Assembly: GCA_022539475.1 (NCBI GenBank)
Contig: VCMS01000083.1
Coordinates: forward strand, 116,758-180,757
Length of the DNA stretch: 64,000 nucleotides
Reading direction: 5' to 3'
Source of the DNA: Gracilaria domingensis
Lineage: Eukaryota; Rhodophyta; Florideophyceae; Gracilariales; Gracilariaceae
Numbering within the stretch: position 1 is the first letter of the stretch; each line of letters begins with the position of its first letter. The notes below the pieces were generated by a model. The model searched no databases and was not told the origin of the DNA. It saw only the letters and a list, made by a program, of their open reading frames with translations. A program made the translations under genes and the position numbers. Shown piece by piece: positions 42,907-51,653 of this stretch.

Positions 42907-45150
42907 CTAGTTCTCGATGGTATAGTGGAAGAGGAAGGGCACCGCCATCTTCTCTGGGTCGGGGATGTAGCTGAGTATCTGAGCGATTCCTGTGCGAGCA
43001 TAGTGCGAAATATGGTCCTGAGTCTCTTGTATGTAGAGTTGTGATTCTGGGAGATGCCCATGCAAGGAGACTGCATGGTGGTAAAGATATACCGCGAATT
43101 CTGGCTCGATATTACTGCCGTAGTTCTGGTGCACACGTCGAAATAATGTTCTTAAGATAGATCCTCCTCTACGACTCAAGAACGGGCCCGAGATTGAGAA
43201 CAGGGCGAGTGAGGCATGCGTCAGCGTCCAGGTAACCCTTTCTACCTCTGGGATAGGGACGTTCAAAGGGCTAAGCCATGAATGTATGCTTTTCCCTCCA
43301 ATGATAAAGTGACACGAGAGGTGGGGTGCAGTGAGGATATTGTAGTCAACGCGGAGTGGCATTACAGTGATCTGAGTGGGATATGGGGCAGGGGTGTCTT
43401 CGCCTTCCGTAATAGTGGCTACCACCTCGTCCTGCAGATGAACTGGTCGGCGATGATACCGCTTGAGCCGGCGGGCGTGGACCCCTTCTCTAGTGTAGCG
43501 ATTATGAGGGGACACTAGGACATATCGGGGGTGCCTGGCCTTAACCACCTTACAGGGTCCGTAGAATTTTGACTGAAAGGCAGGCCACTTCACGTTGGGA
43601 TTCAGAGCCTTCCCATGTATCACCAAGACCTCATCACCGACGTTGAACCGGTGCCCGGACTTGGGGTCGTCTTGTCGATTGGGTTGAGATAGAACTCTGG
43701 AAGCTCTGCCTGCGGAATTTGCAAGTAGTTCATGATGACGATTAGTGGCGGTTGGATCTACGATGAGCGGGGGTAGGTCGTCTGAGCTCATCCGTGGGAC
43801 TGTGCCATACATGAGCTCAAAAGGAGAAAACCCGCCACCCAGCCGGCGCCTCCTGTATCCGTAAAGTATCTGCTCGAGAGCTTCATCCCATTCTTGTCCC
43901 TTATTGAAGATTGTTTTGGCAATCGATTTCTTGATGGTTCCAACCATTCTTTCAGCCCGGCCATTAGACATAGGGGCATAGGCCATGGTGGGCTTGAGGG
44001 ATATCTTCTTACTTTCCATGTATGCTTCGACTGCCTTGGCTTCGAAGGAACTGAAGTTGTCGGACACGATCGTCAGCGGGGGACCAAACGGGGAAACGAT
44101 CTGAGATCGAACAAAATGAATGACGGTGGTAGAGGTCTGATTACCGTAGGCCGCGGCAATAGGCCATCCTGTTATGTGTTCTACACCAATCAGAGCAAAG
44201 CGGTTGCCATTCTTGGTAGCCGGAAGGGGACCGGCGAAGTCCACAGAGAATGTATGAAATAGGCCAGTCAATGGGGTTCTTTGTCCTGGCCGGTACTTAA
44301 GCAGGGGTGTTGTGAACTGACACCCCTCACAACTGCGAACATATGAAACGATGTCGGGATACATTCCAGGCCACCAGAATCGGAACTGGACCAGATCCTT
44401 AGTAGCCTCCAAGTCCCAATGTCCTATGTCATCATGAAAGGATGAGAGGATGCCACGGCGCTCGCTTACAGAGGGTACCACTCTTAATCCTTTCTTGGTA
44501 CGGCGATAGAGGAGACCTTCCCCAAGGAAGAACTTCTTCGCATTCCTCTTAATCAAAGCGCGGATCTTAGGGTCTTCTTCAGGAAAAGAAAAGGCGGCAA
44601 GGTACAACTTGATGTGCGCGCAGAAGGGCTCCAAGTCATAGACTTCGTCCGTCGCATTCAGTACAACAGACACGTCATCATCCGGCTCCGGTGGATCCCC
44701 AACGGCAAAGAGAGAGAGATAGTCGGCAGCCCGATTCTTGTCGCCAGATCTATAGACTATAACGAACTCGTATTCCGCTAGAAGGTCCATCCATCGGGCT
44801 AGGCGCCCGTGAATGTCCTTCTTTTGGAATGCATACTTTAGAGCTTGGTGGTCCGTAACAAGCTCAAAGGGGAGACCTCCGAGTAGATACATGCGAAACT
44901 TCTTCAAAGCAAAGACCACGGCTAGGGCCTCCTTTTCGCAAGTAGAATACTTTCGCTCGGCGGCATTAAGCGTTCGACTGGCAAATTGAATTGGGTGATA
45001 CATTCTGTCCTCTTTCTTTTGTGACAGAACGGCACCAAGCGCGACTGAAGAAGCATCGGTTTCAACTCTAAAAGGCTTCTCAAAGTCGGGAAATGCTAAG
45101 ACTGGCGGGGATACTAACTTTCTCTTCAGATCATTAAACGCGGTCTTCAT
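42907..45150 (-). CDS. gypsy C RNase H and integrase with long C-terminal tail
   Basis: 747 codons. RNase H comes first: FRVETDASSVALGAVLSQ, FASRTLNAAERKYSTCEKEA, LVTDHQALKY, RWMDLLAEYEF. The integrase zinc site runs from HDDIGHWDLEATKD to SCEGCQF. The catalytic Asp are in VDFAGPLP and VSDNFSSF, the Glu in NGRAERMVGT. An SH3-like module (VGDEVLVIHG, FYGPCKVV) follows. There is no chromodomain. Instead about 150 residues of unrecognised sequence end at TAG 42907. The frame change from reverse transcriptase lies at 45150-45180 and is shared with unit 2. Confidence 0.85.
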   Translation of the reverse strand: MKTAFNDLKRKLVSPPVLAFPDFEKPFRVETDASSVALGAVLSQKKEDRMYHPIQFASRTLNAAERKYSTCEKEALAVVFALKKFRMYLLGGLPFELVTDHQALKYAFQKKDIHGRLARWMDLLAEYEFVIVYRSGDKNRAADYLSLFAVGDPPEPDDDVSVVLNATDEVYDLEPFCAHIKLYLAAFSFPEEDPKIRALIKRNAKKFFLGEGLLYRRTKKGLRVVPSVSERRGILSSFHDDIGHWDLEATKDLVQFRFWWPGMYPDIVSYVRSCEGCQFTTPLLKYRPGQRTPLTGLFHTFSVDFAGPLPATKNGNRFALIGVEHITGWPIAAAYGNQTSTTVIHFVRSQIVSPFGPPLTIVSDNFSSFEAKAVEAYMESKKISLKPTMAYAPMSNGRAERMVGTIKKSIAKTIFNKGQEWDEALEQILYGYRRRRLGGGFSPFELMYGTVPRMSSDDLPPLIVDPTATNRHHELLANSAGRASRVLSQPNRQDDPKSGHRFNVGDEVLVIHGKALNPNVKWPAFQSKFYGPCKVVKARHPRYVLVSPHNRYTREGVHARRLKRYHRRPVHLQDEVVATITEGEDTPAPYPTQITVMPLRVDYNILTAPHLSCHFIIGGKSIHSWLSPLNVPIPEVERVTWTLTHASLALFSISGPFLSRRGGSILRTLFRRVHQNYGSNIEPEFAVYLYHHAVSLHGHLPESQLYIQETQDHISHYARTGIAQILSYIPDPEKMAVPFLFHYTIEN

Positions 45151-45164
45151 CTCATTGGTGAAAT

Positions 45165-46542
45165 TCAGCTTTCCTTCCCTGTAGTGGCAGCATGCAACAC
45201 TGCTGACGTATCCGCGAAATCCTTTATGAACCTTCGATAATAACTGGCTAGACCGAGAAAACTTCGGAGCTCGGTCACCGTCGAGGGTTCAGGGGCTTTT
45301 TGGATGACGTCGATCTTGTCTTGATCAACCGAAGTGCCTTCCTTGTTGATGACGTGACCAAGCAGTTTGATACGGGGCTGTGCGAAATCACACTTGGATA
45401 TTTTTATCTTCAGACCGTGACTTGCAAGGATCTCGAGCACCCTGGTTAGGTGGTACAAATGTTCTTCCAAGGTTCTCGAGAAGATGACAACGTCGTCTAT
45501 ATAGACGCGAGCAAATTCTACCCCATGAAGGACCGCGTCCATCATCCTTTGAAACGTGGCTGGGGCATTCATGAGACCAAAAGGCATGACTTCAAACTGA
45601 AAGGTTCCCTGGCGACAAACAAAAGTCGTCATTTCTTTTGCAGTCAGGGGCCATGCGCACCTGCCAGTATCCGGAGAAAAGGTCTAGGGTCGTGAAGAAC
45701 GAACAACCACCCAAATCGTCAAAGATCTGTTCCATGTTTGATAGTGGCCACCTGTCGGGCGTCATGACCTGGTTCAGACCCCGATAGTCGACACAGAACC
45801 GGGGCTTTCCATCCTTCTTATGTGCGATGACAACTGGGAAGGACCAAGGAGAGATGGACGGCTTGATGATCCCGGCGGACAGCATTTTGTCAACCTCTTT
45901 CCGAACAACGTCGTCATGCTTTGGGGGTAGCCTTCGGACCTTCGAATGAATTGGGGTCTCGACACTGAGGTCAAACCTGTGCGTTACCGGCACGTCAGAG
46001 GGCCTAAGATCATACAAGGACCATGCTATGACATTTAAGTTATCCAGAACAGCGAGGAGGTCCACCTGTCTATCTCTTGGGAGATGAGAGATCCGTTCTA
46101 GAATCACCTCCTCCTTGTTCGTGTCGGGGGGGTAGTCACGTCGGTCGAGTGTGCGACCAAGTGAATCTTGTGCAATTGGATCTTGCAGGGAATACTCAAT
46201 GTCCTGTGCTGGGCACGTAGGCTCAGCTACAATTTCTTCGTCGCGGCTTGGGTCTTGTGATTGTTCATCATCTCCCGGGATCTGGGTGTCGATTTCGTCC
46301 GGAGGTAGTTCTTCTTCAAATGCTATGACAAAACCGCCGGAGTCGTCGTCCTCCAGCATTCCTACGCGGTCGAGCGGTAAGTTCTGTGCTTCTAGATGAG
46401 GGGGATGCGCGGGTGACGGTACTGGATGTCGCAATTGAACCCGCACGTCCAAGAAGTCAGTAACTGACTGTCCTTCGGCTAAAGGAAGCAGAACTCTTGA
46501 TCGGGATAGTAAGGACAGGGTCGCGGTAGAGTGGTGAGCCAA
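45165..46542 (-). CDS. gypsy C reverse transcriptase, one frameshift
   Basis: An acidic linker (about 110 residues) leads to the polymerase: KVRRLPPKHDDVVRKEVDKM, SPWSFPVVIAHKKDGKPRFC, YRGLNQVMTPDRWPLSNMEQ, FFTTLDLFSGYWQVRMA. Near 45,640 a run of four A where three are expected (GACTGCAAAAGAAATG) shifts the frame. The second frame continues TTFVCRQGTFQFEVMPFGL and the catalytic VYIDDVVIFS at about 45,480-45,510, then LGHVINKEG and LRSFLGLASYYRRF. All motifs are intact. The shift may be a sequencing error, given how young the LTRs look. Confidence 0.85.
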
Positions 46543-47722
46543 TGAGGTCTACTTCCTCCGGTGAGGAGTCGTCCTCATCGTCACTACCGTCTGGGAACTC
46601 CGCCGGGCTTTCACCTACAGGCCCATCGTCAGGAGGCCGGACTTCACTGTCCTCGCTGGCGTTATTAGCTCTGGGTGCAATACTTGTAGAAATCACGACA
46701 TTCACATCTTCTGGCTGTACGCTGGTATCCGTAGACTCGCTCTGGAAGGAGGAGGGATTGGGTCCGGACCTTTCTTCGACAGGGGGATCTGCCTGCACTT
46801 CTTCCTCCGCGTCTTCGAATCGTCGATCCTCGTCATCATCATACTGGGAGATCAGCTGGGGTTGCTGACGCGGTGCTGGTCCGACTGCCACCCTTTCTCC
46901 CTCTGGAGGAATTTGTGGGCCATCGGGTCCGGCAATATGCACATTATTTGCATGAGGGTTCTCCCTACGCTCCGCGGTCAAACTATCCAGATGGATCTGA
47001 GTCCCGATGGTACGCCAGGTGAAGTTAGGGCCGTTGGAATCTTCAGCCTGAGTCGGTCGAAGGGCTTGGTCAGATACTTGAGGTCCTTCGGACGGCCCGG
47101 CTTGGGTGGGCTGCGCTGTCACATTGGCGGGTTCTTCCTCACCATCGTTCTCCTCTTCGCCATCCTGGGATCCTGCGTCCCCATCCCTTTCCATTACTGC
47201 CACTAAGGTCACTTCGGCGCCACCAGTTGTTCGCTGCTTTGGAAGGGGGAGGTTAGCAAAGTCCTCCGACTCATCTTCAGAGTCAGACGGGATAGCATCA
47301 GAGTCTGACGTGAAATCTTCGCTATCTGTCTCAGACAACGGGACAAATGCCTCTAATCCGGAACGATCGGAGTCGAGTGCTATAACGACGTGCTTCTTGT
47401 TGTAACTCATGGTGACTTCTTGTGTACCAAGATCGATACAGGCATGCAGCTTTTCTAGCGTGGGGTTCCCGATGATTACATCGAAGGGGGGCTTCTCGAT
47501 AACAAGAAACTCGAGGGATACTCGGAGGTCATCGAACCTTACAGGAACGCCCTCTAGAGTACCACGAATGCGGGCAAAATTGCCATCAGCTACTTTAATC
47601 GTCCTTTCAGTGGGGTTCGGTGTCAGTAGCAGATGGTTCGCTAGTTCTGCTGACATTAGATTCGGGACAGCGCCAGAGTCCAAGAGGGCTTGGGTCATGG
47701 TCCCATAGACTGTAATAGGCAC
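46457..47722 (-). CDS. gypsy C aspartic protease and acidic linker
   Basis: The protease starts near the first ATG of this frame: QALLDSGAVPNLMSA carries the DSG active site, and FDVIIGNPTLEKL is the second conserved motif. About 270 residues rich in Asp, Glu and Ser follow, with no domain recognised. The frame is open upstream of 47722 to about 47,880 (FGQLIRGDADAAKKDLRRI) and overlaps the gag end, so a frame change near 47,870 links Gag to Pol. The shift to the reverse transcriptase frame is near 46,500. It is unclear whether these shifts are programmed or errors. Confidence 0.75.
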   Translation of the reverse strand: MPITVYGTMTQALLDSGAVPNLMSAELANHLLLTPNPTERTIKVADGNFARIRGTLEGVPVRFDDLRVSLEFLVIEKPPFDVIIGNPTLEKLHACIDLGTQEVTMSYNKKHVVIALDSDRSGLEAFVPLSETDSEDFTSDSDAIPSDSEDESEDFANLPLPKQRTTGGAEVTLVAVMERDGDAGSQDGEEENDGEEEPANVTAQPTQAGPSEGPQVSDQALRPTQAEDSNGPNFTWRTIGTQIHLDSLTAERRENPHANNVHIAGPDGPQIPPEGERVAVGPAPRQQPQLISQYDDDEDRRFEDAEEEVQADPPVEERSGPNPSSFQSESTDTSVQPEDVNVVISTSIAPRANNASEDSEVRPPDDGPVGESPAEFPDGSDDEDDSSPEEVDLIGSPLYRDPVLTIPIKSSASFSRRTVSY

Positions 47723-49074
47723 AACCTTAAGACGAGAGTTTTCACGCTCGACCTGGGTCGCATTGACCTTTCTGGTCGTTGAACGGCCAGAGATGATTCG
47801 ACGCAGATCTTTCTTGGCCGCATCGGCGTCCCCGCGAATGAGTTGACCGAATGTGAGCCCGGTGGGGCATTCGCGAGCTCCTCCATTACGTTATATTTTC
47901 CTGCGTGCTCCTGGAGCATTGAATTACCAGAGAGCTTCTTTGTGGAGGCCTTCTTAGGCTTTCTGGATCGATTACGCGTGGCTGAGCGAATCAAGCGAAA
48001 TGGAGTGTCGCTTGCTGGGTTCAGAAGCTCTTTGACACCAACCCGATGTTCCAGGCGGGCCTGCTTTGGCAATGGGGCGCCATCAGCGGCTCGTTTGGCC
48101 ATCGCTACAGTTTCGAGATCCTGAAGGTCATCCTCGGTGACTACAGAAACTTGGTTGGGTCTGGGAACTTCCGGGATTTCTTTCTGATTGTCGGCATCGA
48201 AACGGACCTTCTTTTCCGAATGGCGCTTCCAACACGTTGCGATGGAATGCCCCATCTTTCCACAGCCCCCACAACGCGTATCGCGATGCGGATTCTGTGG
48301 ACAGCGAGTAGAAAAATGACCAGGCTTCTGACAGTAGCCACAAACTTGCTCTCCATCAGCCTTCGGAGGTGGTCCTGACTTCTTCTTCATCAAGAGAGTG
48401 ACTTCTGCCAGCTGACTAGCTAGCTGATCCACCTTGTCTGCAGTGGGATCCCCATCAGAAGGGTCGACGGGCCTCCTTTGTAACACTTTCTTCGGAGGAG
48501 GCATAAACGCCAGTGAACCGCCTGCTCCGAGGGCCTTCTTGCCGGCCACAAAGGACTTGATGAGATCTTTCAGCGACTTATAGTCGCTTGCTCCGCGGAA
48601 TATCACAAACTGAGCTAAGTCTGCGTACTCCATAACTGCTTTACGGAGAAGGCCGAACTTGGCCTTCGCGTTGAACTCGGCCTTGTCGAAGCAAGCGTCC
48701 ATGCGCTGGAGGGAACCAAGGAGATCACCGTAGTCCAAACGGGCAGTCACAGCTTCTCGGATATACTCCTCGGGTTCCTCAGCAGCGCCAAAGCGATCGA
48801 GCAAGGACTTCTTAACTGATATGTAGTTGGCCGCGTTCGGGGTGAGCACGCCGTCTACAGAGAAATTATTATAATAATGATCGAAGGCGTCACCACTTAG
48901 GAAGCCCAAGATTTCGGAGGAACGCTCCTCATCAGACTTTCCACGGGTAGCAACGTTCTCGAAGAAAAAGAAAAATCGACGAACATCGGAATTGTATCCG
49001 TCGAAGAGAGGAGTCGAGGTGTCCATAGTATCGGGGCCGAGGGCACCTCGGCGAGAGTACCATGAAAACGCCAT
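47695..49074 (-). CDS. gypsy C Gag with two zinc knuckles
   Basis: Starts at ATG 49074, 12 bases inside the LTR, and reads through the LTR end and primer-binding site. An upstream in-frame ATG (49236) also exists in the LTR. The capsid-like helical domain covers about residues 10-180 (DVRRFFFFFENVATRGKSDE, FLSGDAFDHYYNNFS). Two knuckles CGYCQKPGHFSTRC and CGGCGKMGHSIATC (CX2CX4HX4C) lie near 48,305-48,345 and 48,232-48,276. After about 47,870 the natural frame switches to the protease frame, so the last 50 codons of this frame are probably not used. Starting Gag in the LTR is known from yeast Ty1. Confidence 0.8.
   Translation of the reverse strand: MAFSWYSRRGALGPDTMDTSTPLFDGYNSDVRRFFFFFENVATRGKSDEERSSEILGFLSGDAFDHYYNNFSVDGVLTPNAANYISVKKSLLDRFGAAEEPEEYIREAVTARLDYGDLLGSLQRMDACFDKAEFNAKAKFGLLRKAVMEYADLAQFVIFRGASDYKSLKDLIKSFVAGKKALGAGGSLAFMPPPKKVLQRRPVDPSDGDPTADKVDQLASQLAEVTLLMKKKSGPPPKADGEQVCGYCQKPGHFSTRCPQNPHRDTRCGGCGKMGHSIATCWKRHSEKKVRFDADNQKEIPEVPRPNQVSVVTEDDLQDLETVAMAKRAADGAPLPKQARLEHRVGVKELLNPASDTPFRLIRSATRNRSRKPKKASTKKLSGNSMLQEHAGKYNVMEELANAPPGSHSVNSFAGTPMRPRKICVESSLAVQRPERSMRPRSSVKTLVLRLCLLQSMGP
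49046..49062 (-). other. primer-binding site of gypsy C
   Basis: On the minus strand the LTR ends ...GTTTTCA, followed without a gap by TGGTACTCTCGCCGAGG. TGG pairs with the CCA end of a tRNA, so this is where minus-strand DNA synthesis would start. I could not name the tRNA. The same LTR end and TGG occur at 58,282. Confidence 0.65.
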
Positions 49075-49359
49075 TTTGGTGATGGCGTCGGCGGTTACAG
49101 CCAAAGGGGGCAAAAACGATAAAAATAAAGTTTGCTCTCGTAGAGTACCTGTCCAATCGGACGAAGAAGCACTAGCCAAATATAAGCTTAGGTAGATAGA
49201 ATGCGGCAGAAGCCAAACAACAAAGCACGAACACAAGAACAGAAGAGGGATACCAAACGATAGACAAGAAGATAAAGAAGAACAAACAAGGATAATATAT
49301 GTAATGAGATATGAATAGAAATGTGTCGCAACTGGACAATGAAAGGAGAGACCTGTGCT

Positions 49360-49836
49360 CTAAAAGATAGTATTGTTCTTCTTTCTAAGTGTCGCACGAT
49401 GACGGCGGCTCCTGTAGTGGACGCGCAGATCGTGGGCTTCAGAGAACCGGATGTCGCAAGCCCTGCAGTGAATGTCCAGCTCGGTGTAGTTTGCACGGCG
49501 CAAAGCTCTGCGATGGCGACGGCCGGCTTGATGGACTTCAAGCTGACGCTGGCTCTGGACCTTGATGTCACAGACACGACAGCGTTTGAAGATTCGCTTA
49601 CGCGGCGGAGGGTTACGACGGCGCTTCTCCTTCTGATGGGCTACACGAAAGATGTGGCGCTCGCGTGGCCCGTCAAGAGGCTGAACAGCCGACTTCTTTA
49701 TCTGAGGAACGGGATCGGGGACTTCTTCTATACGCTCGTCCGGATCGACCACGGACGAATACTCGCTGGATGAAACGATAGACCTTGGCACTTGATGTGA
49801 AACAAACGAAACGTTAGTAGTCACACAAAATGCCAA
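49360..49836 (-). CDS. LTR-encoded two-finger zinc-finger protein
   Basis: 158 codons as an unspliced frame. The C-terminal half has two U1/matrin-type C2H2 fingers (CX2CX12HX5H): CRVCDIKVQSQRQLEVHQ then GRRH, and CRACDIRFSEAHDLRVHY then SRRH, each followed by a basic patch. Such fingers usually bind double-stranded RNA or RNA-protein complexes. The N-terminus is acidic (SSVVDPDERIEEVPDP). The unspliced ATG at 49836 lies inside the putative intron 49859-49791. If that intron is removed, the start must come from the exon upstream. It lies on the sense strand ahead of gag, within the LTR, and would be on every full-length transcript. Not a standard gypsy gene. Confidence 0.65.
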   Translation of the reverse strand: MAFCVTTNVSFVSHQVPRSIVSSSEYSSVVDPDERIEEVPDPVPQIKKSAVQPLDGPRERHIFRVAHQKEKRRRNPPPRKRIFKRCRVCDIKVQSQRQLEVHQAGRRHRRALRRANYTELDIHCRACDIRFSEAHDLRVHYRSRRHRATLRKKNNTIF

Positions 49837-49859
49837 AAGAGTAGCTGTAGACGACTTAC
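49791..49859 (-). other. putative 69-nt intron in LTR leader, copy 2
   Basis: Minus strand: donor A/GTAAGT at 49859, branch site TACTAAC at 49819-49813, pyrimidine-rich GTTTCGTTTGTTTC and acceptor CATCAAG ending at 49791. The branch A lies 23 nt from the 3' end. All three signals are intact in copy 1, and the donor is intact in copy 3. Confidence 0.6.
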
Positions 49860-50483
49860 TCTTGAACGATTGCCTCAGGGCCGTAGGTTAAGGACAACCT
49901 TACGCTGTATCACACAGTGCGTCTAGCAACAACAGGTGCAAAGCAACACTATGTGAGGAACAGAATCGCAACGCGAAAGAACCAGCAAAACCAGGGGCCA
50001 AGGCCGAAACGGGAAGCAATAGAACGGATGCAGGCAGCAGAAGGCCGCCAAACAGCAAGAAACGGGGAACAAACGAAGATGGCAACAACAACGGTAGTTC
50101 GGCAAGACAGAATGGCAGATGGAACAACAACAGCGAAAGAAACCAACGAAGGGAACAAAAGAGACAAGAAAGGCCAAACAACGCGATAATGAAAGGCAGA
50201 GTCACGCCCGCACAAGGCTAACCCAATGGAAGGGTGGCGCAGACGCTTTGCCTACTCACACAGGACGAGCCCAGACAGAGGGTCAGTGTGAGTGTGGCAG
50301 TGAGCGAGGGAGGGCGGTGAGACCAGGCCGCCAAGGGAGAAGTAGAGAGAGAAGTAGTGGATGAGGAAAGGTTGAGGACGACAAAGGAAAAGGAGAGAGG
50401 TTGGAAGGTTGTGGTGAGTGGAGGGGAAGGTCGTCGAAGGAAGTGGTCTGGCCGGAGTTGAGTCGGAGGCGACTGCTCCGGCC

Positions 50484-50491
50484 CTTTTATA
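50484..50491 (-). promoter_or_regulatory. TATA box of LTR copy 2
   Basis: TATAAAAG on the minus strand in the same CACTATAAAAGGGCC context as copy 1. It would drive the unit 1 transcript. Confidence 0.75.
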
Positions 50492-51198
50492 GTGCTTTCT
50501 ATACTAAACAATGGGCTACAAGTCGTCGTTTTCAATCCCGCTGCCAATAATTTCGCCGATTTGCATGGACGTATCGAGGGCTCTTTGCCCAATAACTGTC
50601 TTACGTTTATGGACGGTCGGGTATTCTTTCGTTACGATGCCCATCGGTTTGGGTGATTTTCGTTATCGGGTCTCGTTGAGCGCTGGCAGGAATTGTGAGC
50701 CACTCAACCTAGATTTGCGGGTCCCGCACCACGATTGCGGATTGGTTTCTTGAGATTGTGCCACCGCGCTATTACACTGGCACTCTCCTCGCCCATGGCG
50801 CGGGCACATTTTGCACGGCATTACACTGGCACTCTCTTCGCGCGGTGCGCACATTTTTCTGACCCGGCATTCTATAGGGCACCCTTCCTCACGGCGGCGC
50901 ACATTCTCGCCACGGCATTTATTCAAGTAGCACCTCCTCGCGGCCGTGACTTTGCCACGGGCAGCTTACAACTCGGCACCTAATTCGGTTCTTTTTTTTT
51001 AAAAATCACTATAATAAATCTAGGGTTTCGCCGAGGACCATTACCCTGATTATCATGGCTGCCCGCACGGCAGAGGAGTCATGCGTGTGCCACGTGGCTA
51101 CCTGTGCCGCCTCTTTGTCGGGCTCTATGTTAATCTCTCTCTCCTCGGCTGCGGCTTACTCGCGCCGGCCCCGCTCCTCACCGCGCTCTTCCTCAACA

Positions 51199-51653
51199 AT
51201 GTCTGTCAGACCGCCGCTTTCAGTCGATGGGAGGCCAGACCGGCTCCCCACTCCCGTCATCGACGCTCGAGCCCGAAGGGACCGCAGGTGCTGGGAACGG
51301 CGCTTCGCCGAGTGACGAGGGCCCGGCGTCGGGTGGTCCGTTCCATTGGCCTCGCCACCGTCGCGGCAGCGGCGTAGGTGGGACCGCTGGAGGCGGGGAC
51401 ACTTGTTCCCCTCTTGATGCGAATGAAGCAGTGAACACGTGGTTTTCTATCGCTTCGTGTAACGAGCGAAACGCTACGACGGAGGACATTGTGCGCGGAC
51501 ATCTTGTACTCTTGGGCCCGCCAACGTACCGTGCGGGGCTGAGAGACGGGTTTTATGCGCTTCGCCATGCATTGCTTCAAGCTTGCAAGGCAAGGGAAGC
51601 TGCAACTGCCCTCTAGTTTCGCGACAGGACGCCCTACTCCTACTCCGACAGTA
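51199..51653 (+). pseudogene. antisense LTR ORF, copy 2 (frameshifted)
   Basis: The start context AACAATGTCTGTCAG and the downstream pieces (GLRDG, KAREAATAL) match copy 1, but numerous indels break the frame. The breaks are of the kind seen throughout this stretch and may not be biological. Confidence 0.6.

Larger units (their letters stand above)
49063..51653 (-). repeat. LTR copy 2
   Basis: From 49063 to about 50,540 it is nearly identical to LTR copy 1. Beyond that it is the same sequence with many single-base indels. It contains the intact zinc-finger ORF (49360-49836), the intron, the TATA box and a broken copy of the antisense ORF. Confidence 0.7.

Noticed and set aside
49900-50205. 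hydrophobic minus-strand frame in the LTR leader as a membrane or envelope protein
   Set aside because: Leu/Phe/Cys-rich translation of low-complexity leader. Copies 1 and 2 differ by indels that break it, and there is no signal or glycosylation pattern.
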